The notes under the pieces were generated by a model, which had not been told where the DNA came from, searched no databases, and worked only from the letters and a program-made list of their open reading frames with translations. The position numbers were made by a program, and so were the translations under genes. Shown here in pieces: positions 24,703-34,361 of a stretch of DNA of 64,000 nt. The stretch lies in NCBI RefSeq assembly GCF_042920265.1, contig NZ_JBDQZI010000008.1, forward strand, positions 116,047 to 180,046, read 5' to 3'. Position 1 is the stretch's first letter; every line of letters begins with the position of its first letter. The stretch is from Lysinibacillus_B sp042920265. Lineage in GTDB: Bacteria > Bacillota > Bacilli > Bacillales_A > Planococcaceae.

Positions 24703-25472
24703 TTTTCATGTTAGCAGGTACAAGTGATGCGAGAGAGTTAGCCATTCGCTTGCAGGACAAGGGGCATTCGTTAATCGCGACTGTCGTAACAGAATCAGCA
24801 GCTAGTAGCTTAAAGGAAGCAAATATTTCGCATCATATAGGGCGTTTACATGCCATGCAAATGGTAGAGCTTTGTCAAAAGTTAGGTTGTAATAAAATTG
24901 TCGATGCCAGTCATCCATTTGCAGAAGAAGCATCAAAAGAAGCGATTTCTGCTTCGAACATTCTTAATATTCCTTATATTCGGTATGAACGACGGAATGA
25001 GCAATATGATCACCCACTCATTTCAGCGGTTGATACATATGAGGAGGCCGCACTGTTAGCGAAACAAAAAGGCGGCACGATTATGCTAACGACGGGTAGT
25101 AAAACACTTGCTACGTTTACGAAGCATTTATTAGACGATGAGTGTATTCGCTTATTAGCTCGTATGCTGCCGAATAAAGAAAATATGGAGAAATGCGATG
25201 CGTTAGGTGTAGTGCAAAAGGACATTATTGCGATTCAAGGGCCTTTTTCGAAACAATTAAATGCCGCATTGTATGAGCAATACGGTGTTACATTAATGGT
25301 GACAAAAGAGAGTGGGAAAGTCGGCTCAGTCGATGAAAAGATTGAAGCGGCGCTCGAGTTGAACATCGAAATTATTTTAATTAAACGCCCTCAAATTGCT
25401 TACGGAGAAGTGTATGCAACGTTTGAGGGAGTAGAGCAAGCAATCCAACAATTAGGAGGAAATAAACAATGA
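24699..25472 (+). CDS. cbiJ: Precorrin-6A/cobalt-precorrin-6A reductase CbiJ
   Basis: 257 aa. N-terminal nucleotide-binding loop MIFMLAGTSDARELAIRLQD, then IVDASHPFAEEASKEAI (about 67-83), the family hallmark, and MLTTGSKTLATF (about 128-139). It reduces the macrocycle using NADH or NADPH. Overlaps cbiX by four bases (ATGA) and cbiC by four. Confidence 0.9.
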   Translation: MIFMLAGTSDARELAIRLQDKGHSLIATVVTESAASSLKEANISHHIGRLHAMQMVELCQKLGCNKIVDASHPFAEEASKEAISASNILNIPYIRYERRNEQYDHPLISAVDTYEEAALLAKQKGGTIMLTTGSKTLATFTKHLLDDECIRLLARMLPNKENMEKCDALGVVQKDIIAIQGPFSKQLNAALYEQYGVTLMVTKESGKVGSVDEKIEAALELNIEIILIKRPQIAYGEVYATFEGVEQAIQQLGGNKQ

Positions 25473-26146
25473 CAGCCAATATGAATTTTAATACAGCATT
25501 TACACCGCTAACAGTAGATCCAGATAAAATTTACGATTATAGTTTTTCCATCATTAAAGAAGAAATGGGCGAGCATCCTTTCACAGATGAGCAGTGGATG
25601 GTTGTACGCCGTGTGATTCACGCGTCAGCAGATTTTGAATTAGGACGTAGTGTCATGTTTACAGAGGACGCAATAGAAGCGGGCGTTCAAGCCATTTTAA
25701 GTGGAAAGCATGTCATTGCAGATGTACAAATGATTGAAAGTGGTGCAGGTCGCAAGCGTTTCCAAAAGCATGGCGGCGATTTACACTGCTACATCGCAGA
25801 CCCAGACGTATGGGAAGAAGCAAAAAAACAAGGAACAACACGTGCGATTATTTCGATGCAAAAAGCGGTTCGTGAGCATGAAGGCGGTATTTATGCGATT
25901 GGGAATGCACCGACAGCATTACTTGAACTAATTCGTTTAATTAAAGAAGGGATTGCAAAACCAGATTTAATTATCGGGATGCCGGTTGGGTTTGTATCAG
26001 CGGCTGAATCGAAAGAAGAGTTAGCTTTATTAAAGGGGATTCCATTTATTACAAACGTAGGACGTAAAGGTGGTAGTACGGTAACAGTAGCCGCACTAAA
26101 TGCCATCTCGATTTTAGCAGATGAACGTGCAAAACAAGAAAAGTAA
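25469..26146 (+). CDS. cbiC: Cobalt-precorrin-8 methylmutase CbiC
   Basis: 225 aa. The family segments RRVIHASADFELG (about 47-59) with its catalytic-region His, KHVIADVQMIESG (about 79-91) and IGMPVGFVSAAESKEEL (about 170-186) are all present. It moves the C11 methyl to C12, yielding cobyrinic acid. Ribosome site AGGAGGAAATAAAC. Overlaps cbiD by 26 bases. Confidence 0.93.
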   Translation: MTANMNFNTAFTPLTVDPDKIYDYSFSIIKEEMGEHPFTDEQWMVVRRVIHASADFELGRSVMFTEDAIEAGVQAILSGKHVIADVQMIESGAGRKRFQKHGGDLHCYIADPDVWEEAKKQGTTRAIISMQKAVREHEGGIYAIGNAPTALLELIRLIKEGIAKPDLIIGMPVGFVSAAESKEELALLKGIPFITNVGRKGGSTVTVAALNAISILADERAKQEK

Positions 26147-27263
26147 AAAAGACCCTTCTGAGATGCGTCATGGCTACACGACAGGGGCTTGTGCAACCGC
26201 GATGACAAAGGCGGCATTACTTGCGCTCATTACAAAGGAAGTACCAGAGCAAGTAACGATTTATTTGCCAGTCGGTCAATTTGCAACATTTCAAGTAGAG
26301 TCTTTTCAAGTAACGGAAAATGCAGTGATGTGTGAAACAATTAAGGATGCAGGGGATGATCCAGATGCGACACATAAGGCACGCATTCAAAGTACGGTTC
26401 GTTTATTAAATACGCCTGATATACGGATTGATGGTGGTATTGGCGTTGGGCGTGTGACAAAGCCAGGGTTACCTGTTCCGGTGGGAGAAGCAGCGATTAA
26501 TCCTGTGCCACGCAAAATGCTCTATCAAGTGATTGATGAAGTGAAGGAGCAGTATAGTCTTACACAAGGTGTGGAGGCAGTCATTTCAGTGCCAGATGGT
26601 GAGGAAATTGCTAAAAAAACACTAAATGGTCGTTTAGGCATTATCGGCGGTATTTCGATTTTAGGGACAAGAGGTACCGTCGTCCCATTTTCAAGTTCTG
26701 CCTATATGGCAAGCATTGTACAGGCGATTAGTGTCGCAAAAGAGGCAGGCTGTGATCATCTTGTCATTACGACAGGTGGGCGCAGTGAAAAATATGCGAT
26801 GCAGCAATACCCGGATTTACCGGAAGAAGCTTTTATCGAAATGGGTGACTTTGTCGGCTTTACGTTAAAACATATAAAAAAACAAGGAATTCCGAATGTC
26901 TCTCTCGTTGGGATGATGGGGAAATTTTCAAAAGTTGCACAGGGCGTCATGATGGTACATTCCAAAAGCGCACCTGTCAGCTTTTCATTTTTACAGCAGC
27001 TTGCAAAGAAAGCCGGTGCACCAGCCGAGTTGGTGGAAGAAGTATTGCAAGCGAATACAGCCTCTCAAGTAGGGGAATGGATGCTCGAGCATCATGTGCC
27101 ACAGTTTTTTGAGGAGCTCTGTAAAAACTGTTGCTACCATGCCATTGCACATGTGAAGGGGGGCATCAATGTGTCGACGTCCCTGTATTCGATGAAGGGT
27201 GAATGTTTAGGAAAGGCTGAAAATATACATGAAATCAATGAAAATGATTGGTATCGGGGATAA
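26121..27263 (+). CDS. cbiD: Cobalt-precorrin-5B C1-methyltransferase CbiD
   Basis: 380 aa. The motif MRHGYTTGACATAMTKAA (residues 15-32) is the CbiD signature; later GIGVGRVTKPGLPVPVGEAAINP (split here as GIGVGRVTKPGLP and VGEAAINP, about 110-135) and ITTGGRSEKYA (about 217-227) are conserved. The ATG at 26121 lies inside cbiC; no strong ribosome site is visible, so translation is probably coupled. Methylates C1 with SAM. Confidence 0.92.
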   Translation: MNVQNKKSKKDPSEMRHGYTTGACATAMTKAALLALITKEVPEQVTIYLPVGQFATFQVESFQVTENAVMCETIKDAGDDPDATHKARIQSTVRLLNTPDIRIDGGIGVGRVTKPGLPVPVGEAAINPVPRKMLYQVIDEVKEQYSLTQGVEAVISVPDGEEIAKKTLNGRLGIIGGISILGTRGTVVPFSSSAYMASIVQAISVAKEAGCDHLVITTGGRSEKYAMQQYPDLPEEAFIEMGDFVGFTLKHIKKQGIPNVSLVGMMGKFSKVAQGVMMVHSKSAPVSFSFLQQLAKKAGAPAELVEEVLQANTASQVGEWMLEHHVPQFFEELCKNCCYHAIAHVKGGINVSTSLYSMKGECLGKAENIHEINENDWYRG

Positions 27264-28437
27264 CGGTATTGAAGGGTTATTACCGCAATATAGACAATGG
27301 ATTGAAGAAAGCGAAGTACTTGTTGGCGGTGAACGCCATTTAGATTTCTTTCCGCAATATAACGGAGAAAAAATAATCCTAAAAGGCGGGCTAACTAAAA
27401 TTGCGAGCTATTTAATAGAAGAAACTCGCTCAGTTGTCATTTTAGCATCGGGCGATCCGTTGTTTTATGGTATTGGTGGCGTATTAGCGAAGAAATTACC
27501 ACTAGAAATTTATCCGTATACAAGTTCTATTCAATTAGCCTTTTCTCGTATGCAAGAATCTTGGCAAGACGCGTATATTACAAGTTTGCATGGACGTTCT
27601 ATCAAAGGGTTTGCCCAAAAAATTGATGGCTATAAAAAGGTCGCGATTTTAACGGATGAGCATAATACGCCAAGCAGTATTGCGAGCTATTTAAAGCACT
27701 ATAACTTAACTGAATATGAAGCGTTTGTTGCGGAAAATTTAGAAGGGATCAATGAACGTTGTGGCTTTTATTCTTTAGATGAAATGGAGCAGCAAACGTT
27801 TTCTCCATTAAATGTTGTCATTTTACGTCAAATCGCACAGCCACCTCAGTATGCACTTGGGATTGAGGATGCACTATTTATCCAGCGTAAACCAGATAAA
27901 GGACTCATTACGAAAAAAGAAATTCGCGTGCTCAGTTTGCAAGCGATGCAGCTTACGAAGGATAGTGTTGTGTGGGATATTGGGACGTGTACAGGTTCTG
28001 TTGCGATTGAAGCGGCAAAAATTGCACGAGAAGGTGCCGTTTATGCGATTGAAAAAAATGAAGCAGACCTTGAAAATTGTTTTGCCAATCAGCAACGATT
28101 TCGCGTTGATGTGACGGCAAAGTTAGGGAAGGCACCAAGTGGGTTAGATGAGTTCCCGGATCCAGATGCCATCTTTATCGGTGGGAACGGTGGCGAGATG
28201 GAACAATTACTGACACTTTGTATCCAGCGCTTAAAAGAGGGCGGTCACTTTGTTATGAATGTGGCGACGATTGAAAATTTATATAAAGCAGTGGAATGTC
28301 TAAAATCACTAGATTGTGAGGTTAGTATTTTACAGGCACAATTAGCGAGAAGTAAACCGATTTTGGATATGACGCGCTTTGAGCCACTAAATCCGATTTT
28401 TATTATTACAGCAACAAAGAAAGGAATAGGACAATGA
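27229..28437 (+). CDS. cbiE: Bifunctional cobalt-precorrin methyltransferase/decarboxylase CbiET
   Basis: 402 aa fusion. The CbiE half (to about 205) starts MIGIGDNGIEGLLPQ with VLVGGERHLDFF and SGDPLFYGIG. The CbiT half (about 215-402) is a Rossmann methyltransferase with VVWDIGTCTGSVAIEAAKIA (motif I) and DAIFIGGNGGEMEQLL. Together they methylate C5 and C15 and decarboxylate C12 acetate. Several in-frame ATGs (27229, 27238, 27244) overlap the cbiD end; the first is used. Ends in an ATGA overlap with cbiL. Confidence 0.92.
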   Translation: MKSMKMIGIGDNGIEGLLPQYRQWIEESEVLVGGERHLDFFPQYNGEKIILKGGLTKIASYLIEETRSVVILASGDPLFYGIGGVLAKKLPLEIYPYTSSIQLAFSRMQESWQDAYITSLHGRSIKGFAQKIDGYKKVAILTDEHNTPSSIASYLKHYNLTEYEAFVAENLEGINERCGFYSLDEMEQQTFSPLNVVILRQIAQPPQYALGIEDALFIQRKPDKGLITKKEIRVLSLQAMQLTKDSVVWDIGTCTGSVAIEAAKIAREGAVYAIEKNEADLENCFANQQRFRVDVTAKLGKAPSGLDEFPDPDAIFIGGNGGEMEQLLTLCIQRLKEGGHFVMNVATIENLYKAVECLKSLDCEVSILQAQLARSKPILDMTRFEPLNPIFIITATKKGIGQ

Positions 28438-29141
28438 GTAATTTAGGTGTGTTATACGGATTAGGTGTAGGACCTGGAGACCCAGAGCTAATTACAGTAA
28501 AGGCATTCCGTTTATTACAGGAATGCCCTGTGATTGCGTATCCGAAAAAATTAAAAGGTAGTAAAAGCTATGCACATCGCATTGTTGATGTGTATATTAA
28601 TCCAGCTGAAAAAGATATGCTTGGTCTTGTATTCCCGATGACGAAAGATGAGGACGTTTTAGCGCGCGAATGGAAAAAATCTGCTGAGACAATTTATGAA
28701 TATTTAGCACAAGGAAAAGATGTGGCTTTCGTAACAGAAGGAGATCCGATGCTATTTAGTACGTTTATTCATTTAATGAAGCTGATGCAATCGATGCATC
28801 CCGATGTGCAAATTGTAACGATTCCAGGCATTTCTTCATTTAATGGTTCAGCTAACCGTTTAGGTATTCCATTAGCAGATGGTGATGAGCATGTGGCGAT
28901 GATTCCTGCTCATGATGATATGGATGCGATGCGTAAGGCAATCGAAGATCATGATGCTGTCGTGTTTATTAAAGTAGCAAAAGTAATCAACGAAATGCTT
29001 GCTTTATTAAAGGACATGGGGCTGTACGACCGAGCACATGTTGTGACGAAGGTAACGTCAGATGAGGAAATTATTTGGGATTTAGATGATTTAGCAGAGG
29101 CTGAATTAAATTATTTATCGTGTATGGTGGTGCGTAAATAG
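28434..29141 (+). CDS. cbiL: Cobalt-factor II C20-methyltransferase CbiL
   Basis: 235 aa tetrapyrrole methylase. GLGVGPGDPELITVKAFRLL (residues 9-28), TEGDPMLFSTF (about 103-113) and PGISSFNGSANRLGIPLADG (about 133-152) are typical of the C20-specific branch. It catalyses the first methylation after cobalt insertion. Coupled by ATGA to cbiET, and its TAG shares a base with the GTG of cbiF. Confidence 0.92.
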   Translation: MSNLGVLYGLGVGPGDPELITVKAFRLLQECPVIAYPKKLKGSKSYAHRIVDVYINPAEKDMLGLVFPMTKDEDVLAREWKKSAETIYEYLAQGKDVAFVTEGDPMLFSTFIHLMKLMQSMHPDVQIVTIPGISSFNGSANRLGIPLADGDEHVAMIPAHDDMDAMRKAIEDHDAVVFIKVAKVINEMLALLKDMGLYDRAHVVTKVTSDEEIIWDLDDLAEAELNYLSCMVVRK

Positions 29142-29917
29142 TGGAGAAGATTTGGATTGTTGGAGCAGGACCGGGAGACCCGGATTTAATAACGGTAAAG
29201 GGCTTGAAAAAACTAAAAGAGGCCGATGTCGTGATGTATACGGACTCGTTAGTGAGTGAGGATTTAATCGCACAAGCAAATCCGGAAGCAGAAATCATTC
29301 GGACAGCAGGGATGCATTTGCAGGAAATGGTGGATTGTATCGTCGAACGTGTGAAAGCAGGTAAACTGCTTGTACGTCTTCATACAGGAGATCCTGCGAT
29401 GTATGGTGCCACAATGGAGCAGGTAGCGCTTTTAAAAGAGCATGGGATTGGCTATGAAATCGTACCAGGTGTAAGTTCAGTTTTCGCGTCAGCGGCAGCA
29501 GTTGGAGCAGAGCTGACGATTCCAGACTTAACACAAACGCTCATTTTAACACGAGCAGAGGGACGTACACCCGTACCAGAAATGGAGCAATTACATAAAT
29601 TAGCGAGCCATCATTGTACGATTGCGTTGTTCTTAAGTGCGACGTTAACGAAGAAAATTGTCAAAGAATTGCAATCGGCAGGCTGGGCAGACAACACACC
29701 GGTAGCGGTGATTCAACGTGCTTCTTGGCCAGACCAAAAAATTGTCCGTACGACATTAATTGAACTAGATGAAGCGATGCGCGTAAATGGGATTCGTAAG
29801 CATGCGATGATTTTAGCAGGATGGGCACTGGATCCACATATTCATGAAAAAGAATACCGTTCAAAATTATATGATGAAACGTTTACACACGGTTATCGAA
29901 AAGGTGTGAAAAAATGA
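29141..29917 (+). CDS. cbiF: Cobalt-precorrin-4 C11-methyltransferase CbiF
   Basis: 258 aa tetrapyrrole methylase. IVGAGPGDPDLITVKG at the N-terminus, VRLHTGDPAMYGA (about 74-86) and VPGVSSVFASAAAVGAELT (about 108-126) identify the CobM/CbiF group. GTG start at 29141 overlaps the cbiL stop. Cytoplasmic; follows CbiH in the pathway. Confidence 0.92.
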   Translation: MEKIWIVGAGPGDPDLITVKGLKKLKEADVVMYTDSLVSEDLIAQANPEAEIIRTAGMHLQEMVDCIVERVKAGKLLVRLHTGDPAMYGATMEQVALLKEHGIGYEIVPGVSSVFASAAAVGAELTIPDLTQTLILTRAEGRTPVPEMEQLHKLASHHCTIALFLSATLTKKIVKELQSAGWADNTPVAVIQRASWPDQKIVRTTLIELDEAMRVNGIRKHAMILAGWALDPHIHEKEYRSKLYDETFTHGYRKGVKK

Positions 29918-31044
29918 TTGAGTTGCAAGAAGGCGTACTGCCAGAAATCACGGTCAAAAAGCCATATGCCTTAGTTGCGATTACAAAACACGGTGTAGCG
30001 AATGCAAGACGCTATGCTGCGTTATTCCCGTATGTAGATGTGTATTATATGGGGAAGTTTGCGCACGGAGACGAGGAAATTCGTGGCATTCAATTATTTA
30101 ACGGATCGGTTCGTATGTTATTCCCAGCTCTTTTTAAACAATATAAAGGCATGATTTTGATCATTTCATTAGGTGCGGTTGTGCGGATGATTGCCCCGTT
30201 ATTAGTCGATAAAAAGCAAGATCCAGCTGTACTTGTCATTGATGATAAGGGGGAGCATGTCATTAGTGTCGTATCGGGGCATATTGGTGGAGCGAATGCC
30301 TTAACGAACGAGGTAGCAGAAGCCATTGGTGCACGTCCGATTATTACAACGGCTTCAGACGTTCAAAAAACAATTCCGGTTGATTTATTTGGCGCTCGCT
30401 TTAGTTGGGTGTGGGATGCAGAGGACAAACTCACACCAGTTAGTGCCGCAGTTGTAAATGAGGAACCTGTTGCCATCGTACAAGAAACAGGGGAGCGCGA
30501 TTGGTGGATGCATGATACACCGATGCCAGCTAATCTACATTTATATGACACGATAGCAGAAGCGATCGATGCAAAGCCGAATGCCAGCTTAATTATTACG
30601 GATCGTTTATTGACAGCAGAGGAGCAAGTATTACTTGAAAATGGTGTTATCTATCGTCCAAAATCGCTTGTTCTTGGGATGGGCTGCAACCGTGGGACGT
30701 CACTTGAAGAAATCGAGTCGGTTATTTTGCAAACGCTAGATGAGCTTCAGCTTTCCATTAAAAGTGTCAAAGCATTAGCAACAATTGATCTAAAAAAGGA
30801 TGAAGAAGCCTTTTTACAAGTGACTGCGAAGTATGACTGGGAATTTGTCACATATACACCAGCAGAGCTAAATGAAATGCCATTACCAAGCCCATCCGAA
30901 ACGGTATTTAAATATACAGGGGCATATGGTGTTAGTGAGCCAGCAGCGATGCGTTATGCGAAAACGACTGAATTATGCTTACAGAAAAAGAAAAGCGGCA
31001 ACGCTACCATTTCCGTAGCACGTCTGCAATTTGAGGAGGAGTAA
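29914..31044 (+). CDS. cbiG: Cobalt-precorrin-5A hydrolase CbiG
   Basis: 376 aa. The N-terminal module has LIISLGAVVRMIAPLL and SVVSGHIGGANALTNEVAE (about 80-130); the C-terminal CobE-like module has LVLGMGCNRGTSLEEIE (about 250-266) and YTGAYGVSEPAAM. It opens the ring lactone and releases acetaldehyde. Coupled by overlap to cbiF; cbiA follows at once. Confidence 0.91.
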   Translation: MIELQEGVLPEITVKKPYALVAITKHGVANARRYAALFPYVDVYYMGKFAHGDEEIRGIQLFNGSVRMLFPALFKQYKGMILIISLGAVVRMIAPLLVDKKQDPAVLVIDDKGEHVISVVSGHIGGANALTNEVAEAIGARPIITTASDVQKTIPVDLFGARFSWVWDAEDKLTPVSAAVVNEEPVAIVQETGERDWWMHDTPMPANLHLYDTIAEAIDAKPNASLIITDRLLTAEEQVLLENGVIYRPKSLVLGMGCNRGTSLEEIESVILQTLDELQLSIKSVKALATIDLKKDEEAFLQVTAKYDWEFVTYTPAELNEMPLPSPSETVFKYTGAYGVSEPAAMRYAKTTELCLQKKKSGNATISVARLQFEEE

Positions 31045-31045
31045 C

Positions 31046-32404
31046 ATGAGTAATCGATTTGTCATTGCAGGTACGGGGAGCGATGTAGGAAAGACAACAC
31101 TTACGATTGGGATTATGCGTGCGCTGATGGACAGAGGGCTTCGTGTACAAGGGTTTAAATGTGGACCGGATTATATCGACCCTTCTTATCATACTGCGGT
31201 AACAAAGCGTCCATCGCGTAATATTGATAGCTGGATGCTGTCGCATGAAATCGTTCAAACGATTGTGAGTCGTGCCTCAAAAGATGCGGATGTTGCCATC
31301 ATTGAGGGCGTCATGGGACTTTACGACGGAAAGTCTCCTCTTGCAGATACAGGCTCAACCGCTGAAATTAGTCAGCTAACAAATAGCCCGGTTATTTTAA
31401 TTGTCAATGCCGCAAGCATGGCACGGAGCGTCGCCGCTATTGTGAAGGGTTTCCAAGTATTAAATGAAAACGTGCACATTGCGGGTATTATTGCCAATAA
31501 GTTAGGGAGTAAAAGTCACTTTGATATCGTAAAAGCAGCGATTGAGCAAGAATGTAATGTTCCGGTCATTGGCTACTTATTAAAAGGAGCTGTCCCAACA
31601 ATCCCAAGCCGCCATTTAGGGTTAATTCCAGCCATTGAACGCGGGGAGCTTGATGATTATTTTACTGAGCTTGCACAAAAAATTGAAGAAACGATTGACC
31701 TTGATCAATTACTAGCGATTACAAAGGCAGAACCGCTTGAAGCGACTTCAGCCATTTTTGAAAAGCGTCATACAGAAGCGGTGCATCTTGCAGTCGCAAA
31801 GGATGCGGCATTTAATTTTTATTATCAGGAAAATTTAGAGCTGTTAGAGGCAGCCGGAGCGGTCTTGCATTACTTCTCACCGCTTGCCAATGAAACAGTA
31901 CCAGCAGAAGCGCAAGGCTTGTATATTGGTGGTGGTTTCCCAGAGGAGTTTGCTGAGCAATTAGCGGCTAACACGGAAGCGAATGAATCGATTCAAGCAG
32001 CGATTCGTAGTGGTCTGCCTACATTAGCGGAATGCGGTGGCTTTATGTATTGTACAGAGGCGATTGTAACACGTAGTGGTCAGCGTGTCCCAATGCTAGG
32101 CGTGATTTCAGGTCAGGTCGTGATGCAAGATAAGCTTGCGGCATTAGGTTACCGTGAAATTACGGGTATGGCAGGGAACTTTTTAATTGGTGAGGCGGAG
32201 CAAGCAAAAGGACATGAATTCCATTATTCAACATATGATGGGCACCATGAAACACCTGCTTATTTTTCAAAGGGACGTTTCCGAGCACAGCAGGAAGGCT
32301 ATTTACACAAAAATTTAGTAGCCGGGTATACGCATTTTCATTTTGCGTCGAACCCACAGCTGATTGATAATTGGTTAACAGCTTGCAAGGAGGCTAGTCG
32401 ATGA
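31046..32404 (+). CDS. cbiA: Cobyrinate a,c-diamide synthase CbiA
   Basis: 452 aa. ATP-grasping loop IAGTGSDVGKTTLTIG (residues 7-22), VMGLYDGK (about 90) and, in the C-terminal glutaminase domain, LYIGGGFPEEFA and LAECGGFMYC with the catalytic Cys (about 331), then HFHFAS near the end. Amidates the a and c side chains using glutamine. ATG at 31046 follows GAGGAGGAGTAAC; the longer reading from 31031 is less likely. Confidence 0.93.
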   Translation: MSNRFVIAGTGSDVGKTTLTIGIMRALMDRGLRVQGFKCGPDYIDPSYHTAVTKRPSRNIDSWMLSHEIVQTIVSRASKDADVAIIEGVMGLYDGKSPLADTGSTAEISQLTNSPVILIVNAASMARSVAAIVKGFQVLNENVHIAGIIANKLGSKSHFDIVKAAIEQECNVPVIGYLLKGAVPTIPSRHLGLIPAIERGELDDYFTELAQKIEETIDLDQLLAITKAEPLEATSAIFEKRHTEAVHLAVAKDAAFNFYYQENLELLEAAGAVLHYFSPLANETVPAEAQGLYIGGGFPEEFAEQLAANTEANESIQAAIRSGLPTLAECGGFMYCTEAIVTRSGQRVPMLGVISGQVVMQDKLAALGYREITGMAGNFLIGEAEQAKGHEFHYSTYDGHHETPAYFSKGRFRAQQEGYLHKNLVAGYTHFHFASNPQLIDNWLTACKEASR

Positions 32405-33039
32405 ATTACTATCCAATTTGTTTAAATATTGATTATAAAAAAGTCGTCATTGTTGGTGGTGGTCATGTAGCAAGACAAAAACTGCAATCGCTACTACCAA
32501 CAAAAGCACAGGTTGTTATTGTGAGTCCAACGATTGTATCAGAAATTCAAGCCTATATAGAGCAAGGTGTAGCGACTTGGCACGAAAAAGCGTTTGAGGC
32601 GAGTGATTTAGACGGGGCAGCGTTAATATTTGCTGTAACGAATAACGAAGAAGTCAATGATGCAGTAGAACAAGCTACACAGCATTGGCAATTACTAAGC
32701 CGAGCAGATGCGAAAGGGCATGTGGATTTTATTAATCCAGCCGTTGTTCGTCGTGGTGAATTTATGCTAACGGTATCCACTTCTGGTGCGAGCCCGTCGT
32801 TAACGAGAAAGGTAAAGGAAGACTTAGCCGAAGTGTACGATGAATCGTATGCAGACTATGTTACTTTTTTAAAGGAAGCCCGCCTTGATTTGCTGGAGAA
32901 ATCGCTAGATCGTGAAGTAAAAAAACAAGCGTTACAGGCATTGCTTACACCAGAAGTGTTGTCATGGATTCGTCAAGGTGACACGGAAAAATGTCAGCAA
33001 TTTTTACAACAGCTAGTACAAGAGGAGAAAACATTGTGA
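32401..33039 (+). CDS. sirC: Precorrin-2 dehydrogenase SirC/CysG-B type
   Basis: 212 aa. NAD-binding GGGHVARQKLQSLLP (residues 18-32), RADAKGHVDFINPAVVRRGE (about 98-117) and TVSTSGASPSLTRKVKEDL (about 122-140) are typical. Oxidises precorrin-2 to sirohydrochlorin, the substrate of CbiX. ATGA overlap with cbiA, and its stop overlaps the start of the methyltransferase downstream. Confidence 0.9.
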   Translation: MNYYPICLNIDYKKVVIVGGGHVARQKLQSLLPTKAQVVIVSPTIVSEIQAYIEQGVATWHEKAFEASDLDGAALIFAVTNNEEVNDAVEQATQHWQLLSRADAKGHVDFINPAVVRRGEFMLTVSTSGASPSLTRKVKEDLAEVYDESYADYVTFLKEARLDLLEKSLDREVKKQALQALLTPEVLSWIRQGDTEKCQQFLQQLVQEEKTL

Positions 33040-33794
33040 GTGGAATCGTTTATCTTGTTGGGGCAGGACCAGGTGATCCAAAGTTAATTACTGTATACGG
33101 CTTAGAGTGTATTCAGCGTGCGGATGTGATTGCCTACGACCGTCTAGTCAACAAAGAATTATTAAAGCATGCAAAACCTACTGCTCGCCTTATTTATTGC
33201 GGAAAAGAGCCAGGAAGACATGGGCTTATCCAAGATGAAATCAATCAATTACTTGTTGCAGAAGGATTAAAGGGGCACTGTGTTGTACGCTTGAAGGGTG
33301 GAGACCCATTTGTATTTGGTCGCGGTGCAGAGGAAGCAGCTGTTTTAAAAGAGGCAGGCGTTCCATACGAAATCGTACCCGGGATTACAGCTGGTATTGC
33401 AGCACCAGCTTATGCAGGGATTCCAGTGACACATCGCGATTTTGCGACAAGCTTTGCGATTGTAACAGGGCATGGCCGAGCAGAAAAAGGACAAGATTTC
33501 TTAGATTGGGCTTCTTTAAAAGGCATCGATACAATCGCGTTCTATATGAGTGTCGGGAATATCGCGCATATTACGGCACAGTTAATTGCTCATGGGAAAG
33601 TACCGACGACACCTGTTGCGGTCATTGAATGGGGAACAACGAGTGATCAGCGTACATTTACGGCGACACTTGAAACGATTACGGCTTGTATTCAAAACGA
33701 GCAAATCGTGAATCCAGCCATGATTTTAGTCGGTGAGGTTGTCAAAGTAAGAGAACAAATTGAATGGTTTAAAGAAGGGGTGTTGAGCAAATGA
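33036..33794 (+). CDS. cobA: Uroporphyrinogen-III C-methyltransferase (SUMT)
   Basis: 252 aa. VYLVGAGPGDPKLITVYG at the N-terminus, DRLVNKELL, VRLKGGDPFVFGRGAEEA (about 82-99) and PGITAGIAAPAYAGIP (about 114-129) are diagnostic of SUMT. Makes precorrin-2 from uroporphyrinogen III. GTG at 33036 lies eight bases after GAGGAG and is preferred over the frame start at 32991. Confidence 0.93.
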   Translation: MSGIVYLVGAGPGDPKLITVYGLECIQRADVIAYDRLVNKELLKHAKPTARLIYCGKEPGRHGLIQDEINQLLVAEGLKGHCVVRLKGGDPFVFGRGAEEAAVLKEAGVPYEIVPGITAGIAAPAYAGIPVTHRDFATSFAIVTGHGRAEKGQDFLDWASLKGIDTIAFYMSVGNIAHITAQLIAHGKVPTTPVAVIEWGTTSDQRTFTATLETITACIQNEQIVNPAMILVGEVVKVREQIEWFKEGVLSK

Positions 33795-34351
33795 CAATGC
33801 TTGAAAAATTAAAGCAACGCCGTGCCATTCGTCAATACGAACAAAAGCCGGTAGAGCGTGAAAAAATTGAGCAATTATTGCAAGCAGCAACGTATGCGCC
33901 CAACGACCGTATGCGTGAGCCTTGGCACTTTTATGTACTACAAGGTGATAGCTTAAAGCGTTATGAAGAAATGGCGAATGCTTATTTACAGGAACGTTTC
34001 CCAACGAAACCTCATTTAGTGGCAAGCTCACTAGAAGTGATTCAAACGACACCACTTGTGATTGTGGTAACGGCGGATAAAGTTGCTGGAGACGAAGGGG
34101 CTACAAAGGACAATGAATTTGCTGTGTGTAGTGCCATTATGTCCATGTGGCTTGCAGCGGAAGAATTAGGACTTGGCTTTGTATGGCGTACACGCGGTGT
34201 AGGGCTTGTTCACGATGAGCGTATGCACCAATTTATCGGTGCGACAGAAGAGCAACAAGTAATCGGTACGCTATTTATCGGCTATCCTGCAGAAACACCA
34301 ACAACGGAGAAAAAACGCTCACATTTTAGTGAGAAGACGACGTGGTTATAG
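33791..34351 (+). CDS. cbiY: Nitroreductase-family protein CbiY
   Basis: 186 aa. LKQRRAIRQYEQKPVEREKI and ATYAPNDRMREPWHFYVL are typical FMN-binding nitroreductase segments. The same position in the P. megaterium cob operon holds CbiY, of uncertain role (a reductase step, or a BluB-like one, has been considered; I make no choice). Coupled to the SUMT gene by ATGA overlap. Confidence 0.75.
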   Translation: MTMLEKLKQRRAIRQYEQKPVEREKIEQLLQAATYAPNDRMREPWHFYVLQGDSLKRYEEMANAYLQERFPTKPHLVASSLEVIQTTPLVIVVTADKVAGDEGATKDNEFAVCSAIMSMWLAAEELGLGFVWRTRGVGLVHDERMHQFIGATEEQQVIGTLFIGYPAETPTTEKKRSHFSEKTTWL

Positions 34352-34361
34352 GGGGAGCGGC

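Noticed and set aside
24335..24760. Minus-strand and alternative-frame readings rich in His or Met over the CbiX tail
   Set aside because: They are shadows of the codon repeats encoding the His/Asp-rich tail of CbiX on the plus strand.
32991..33035. Extended N-terminus of the SUMT gene
   Set aside because: It lies within the sirC coding sequence and a better GTG start with GAGGAG exists at 33,036.
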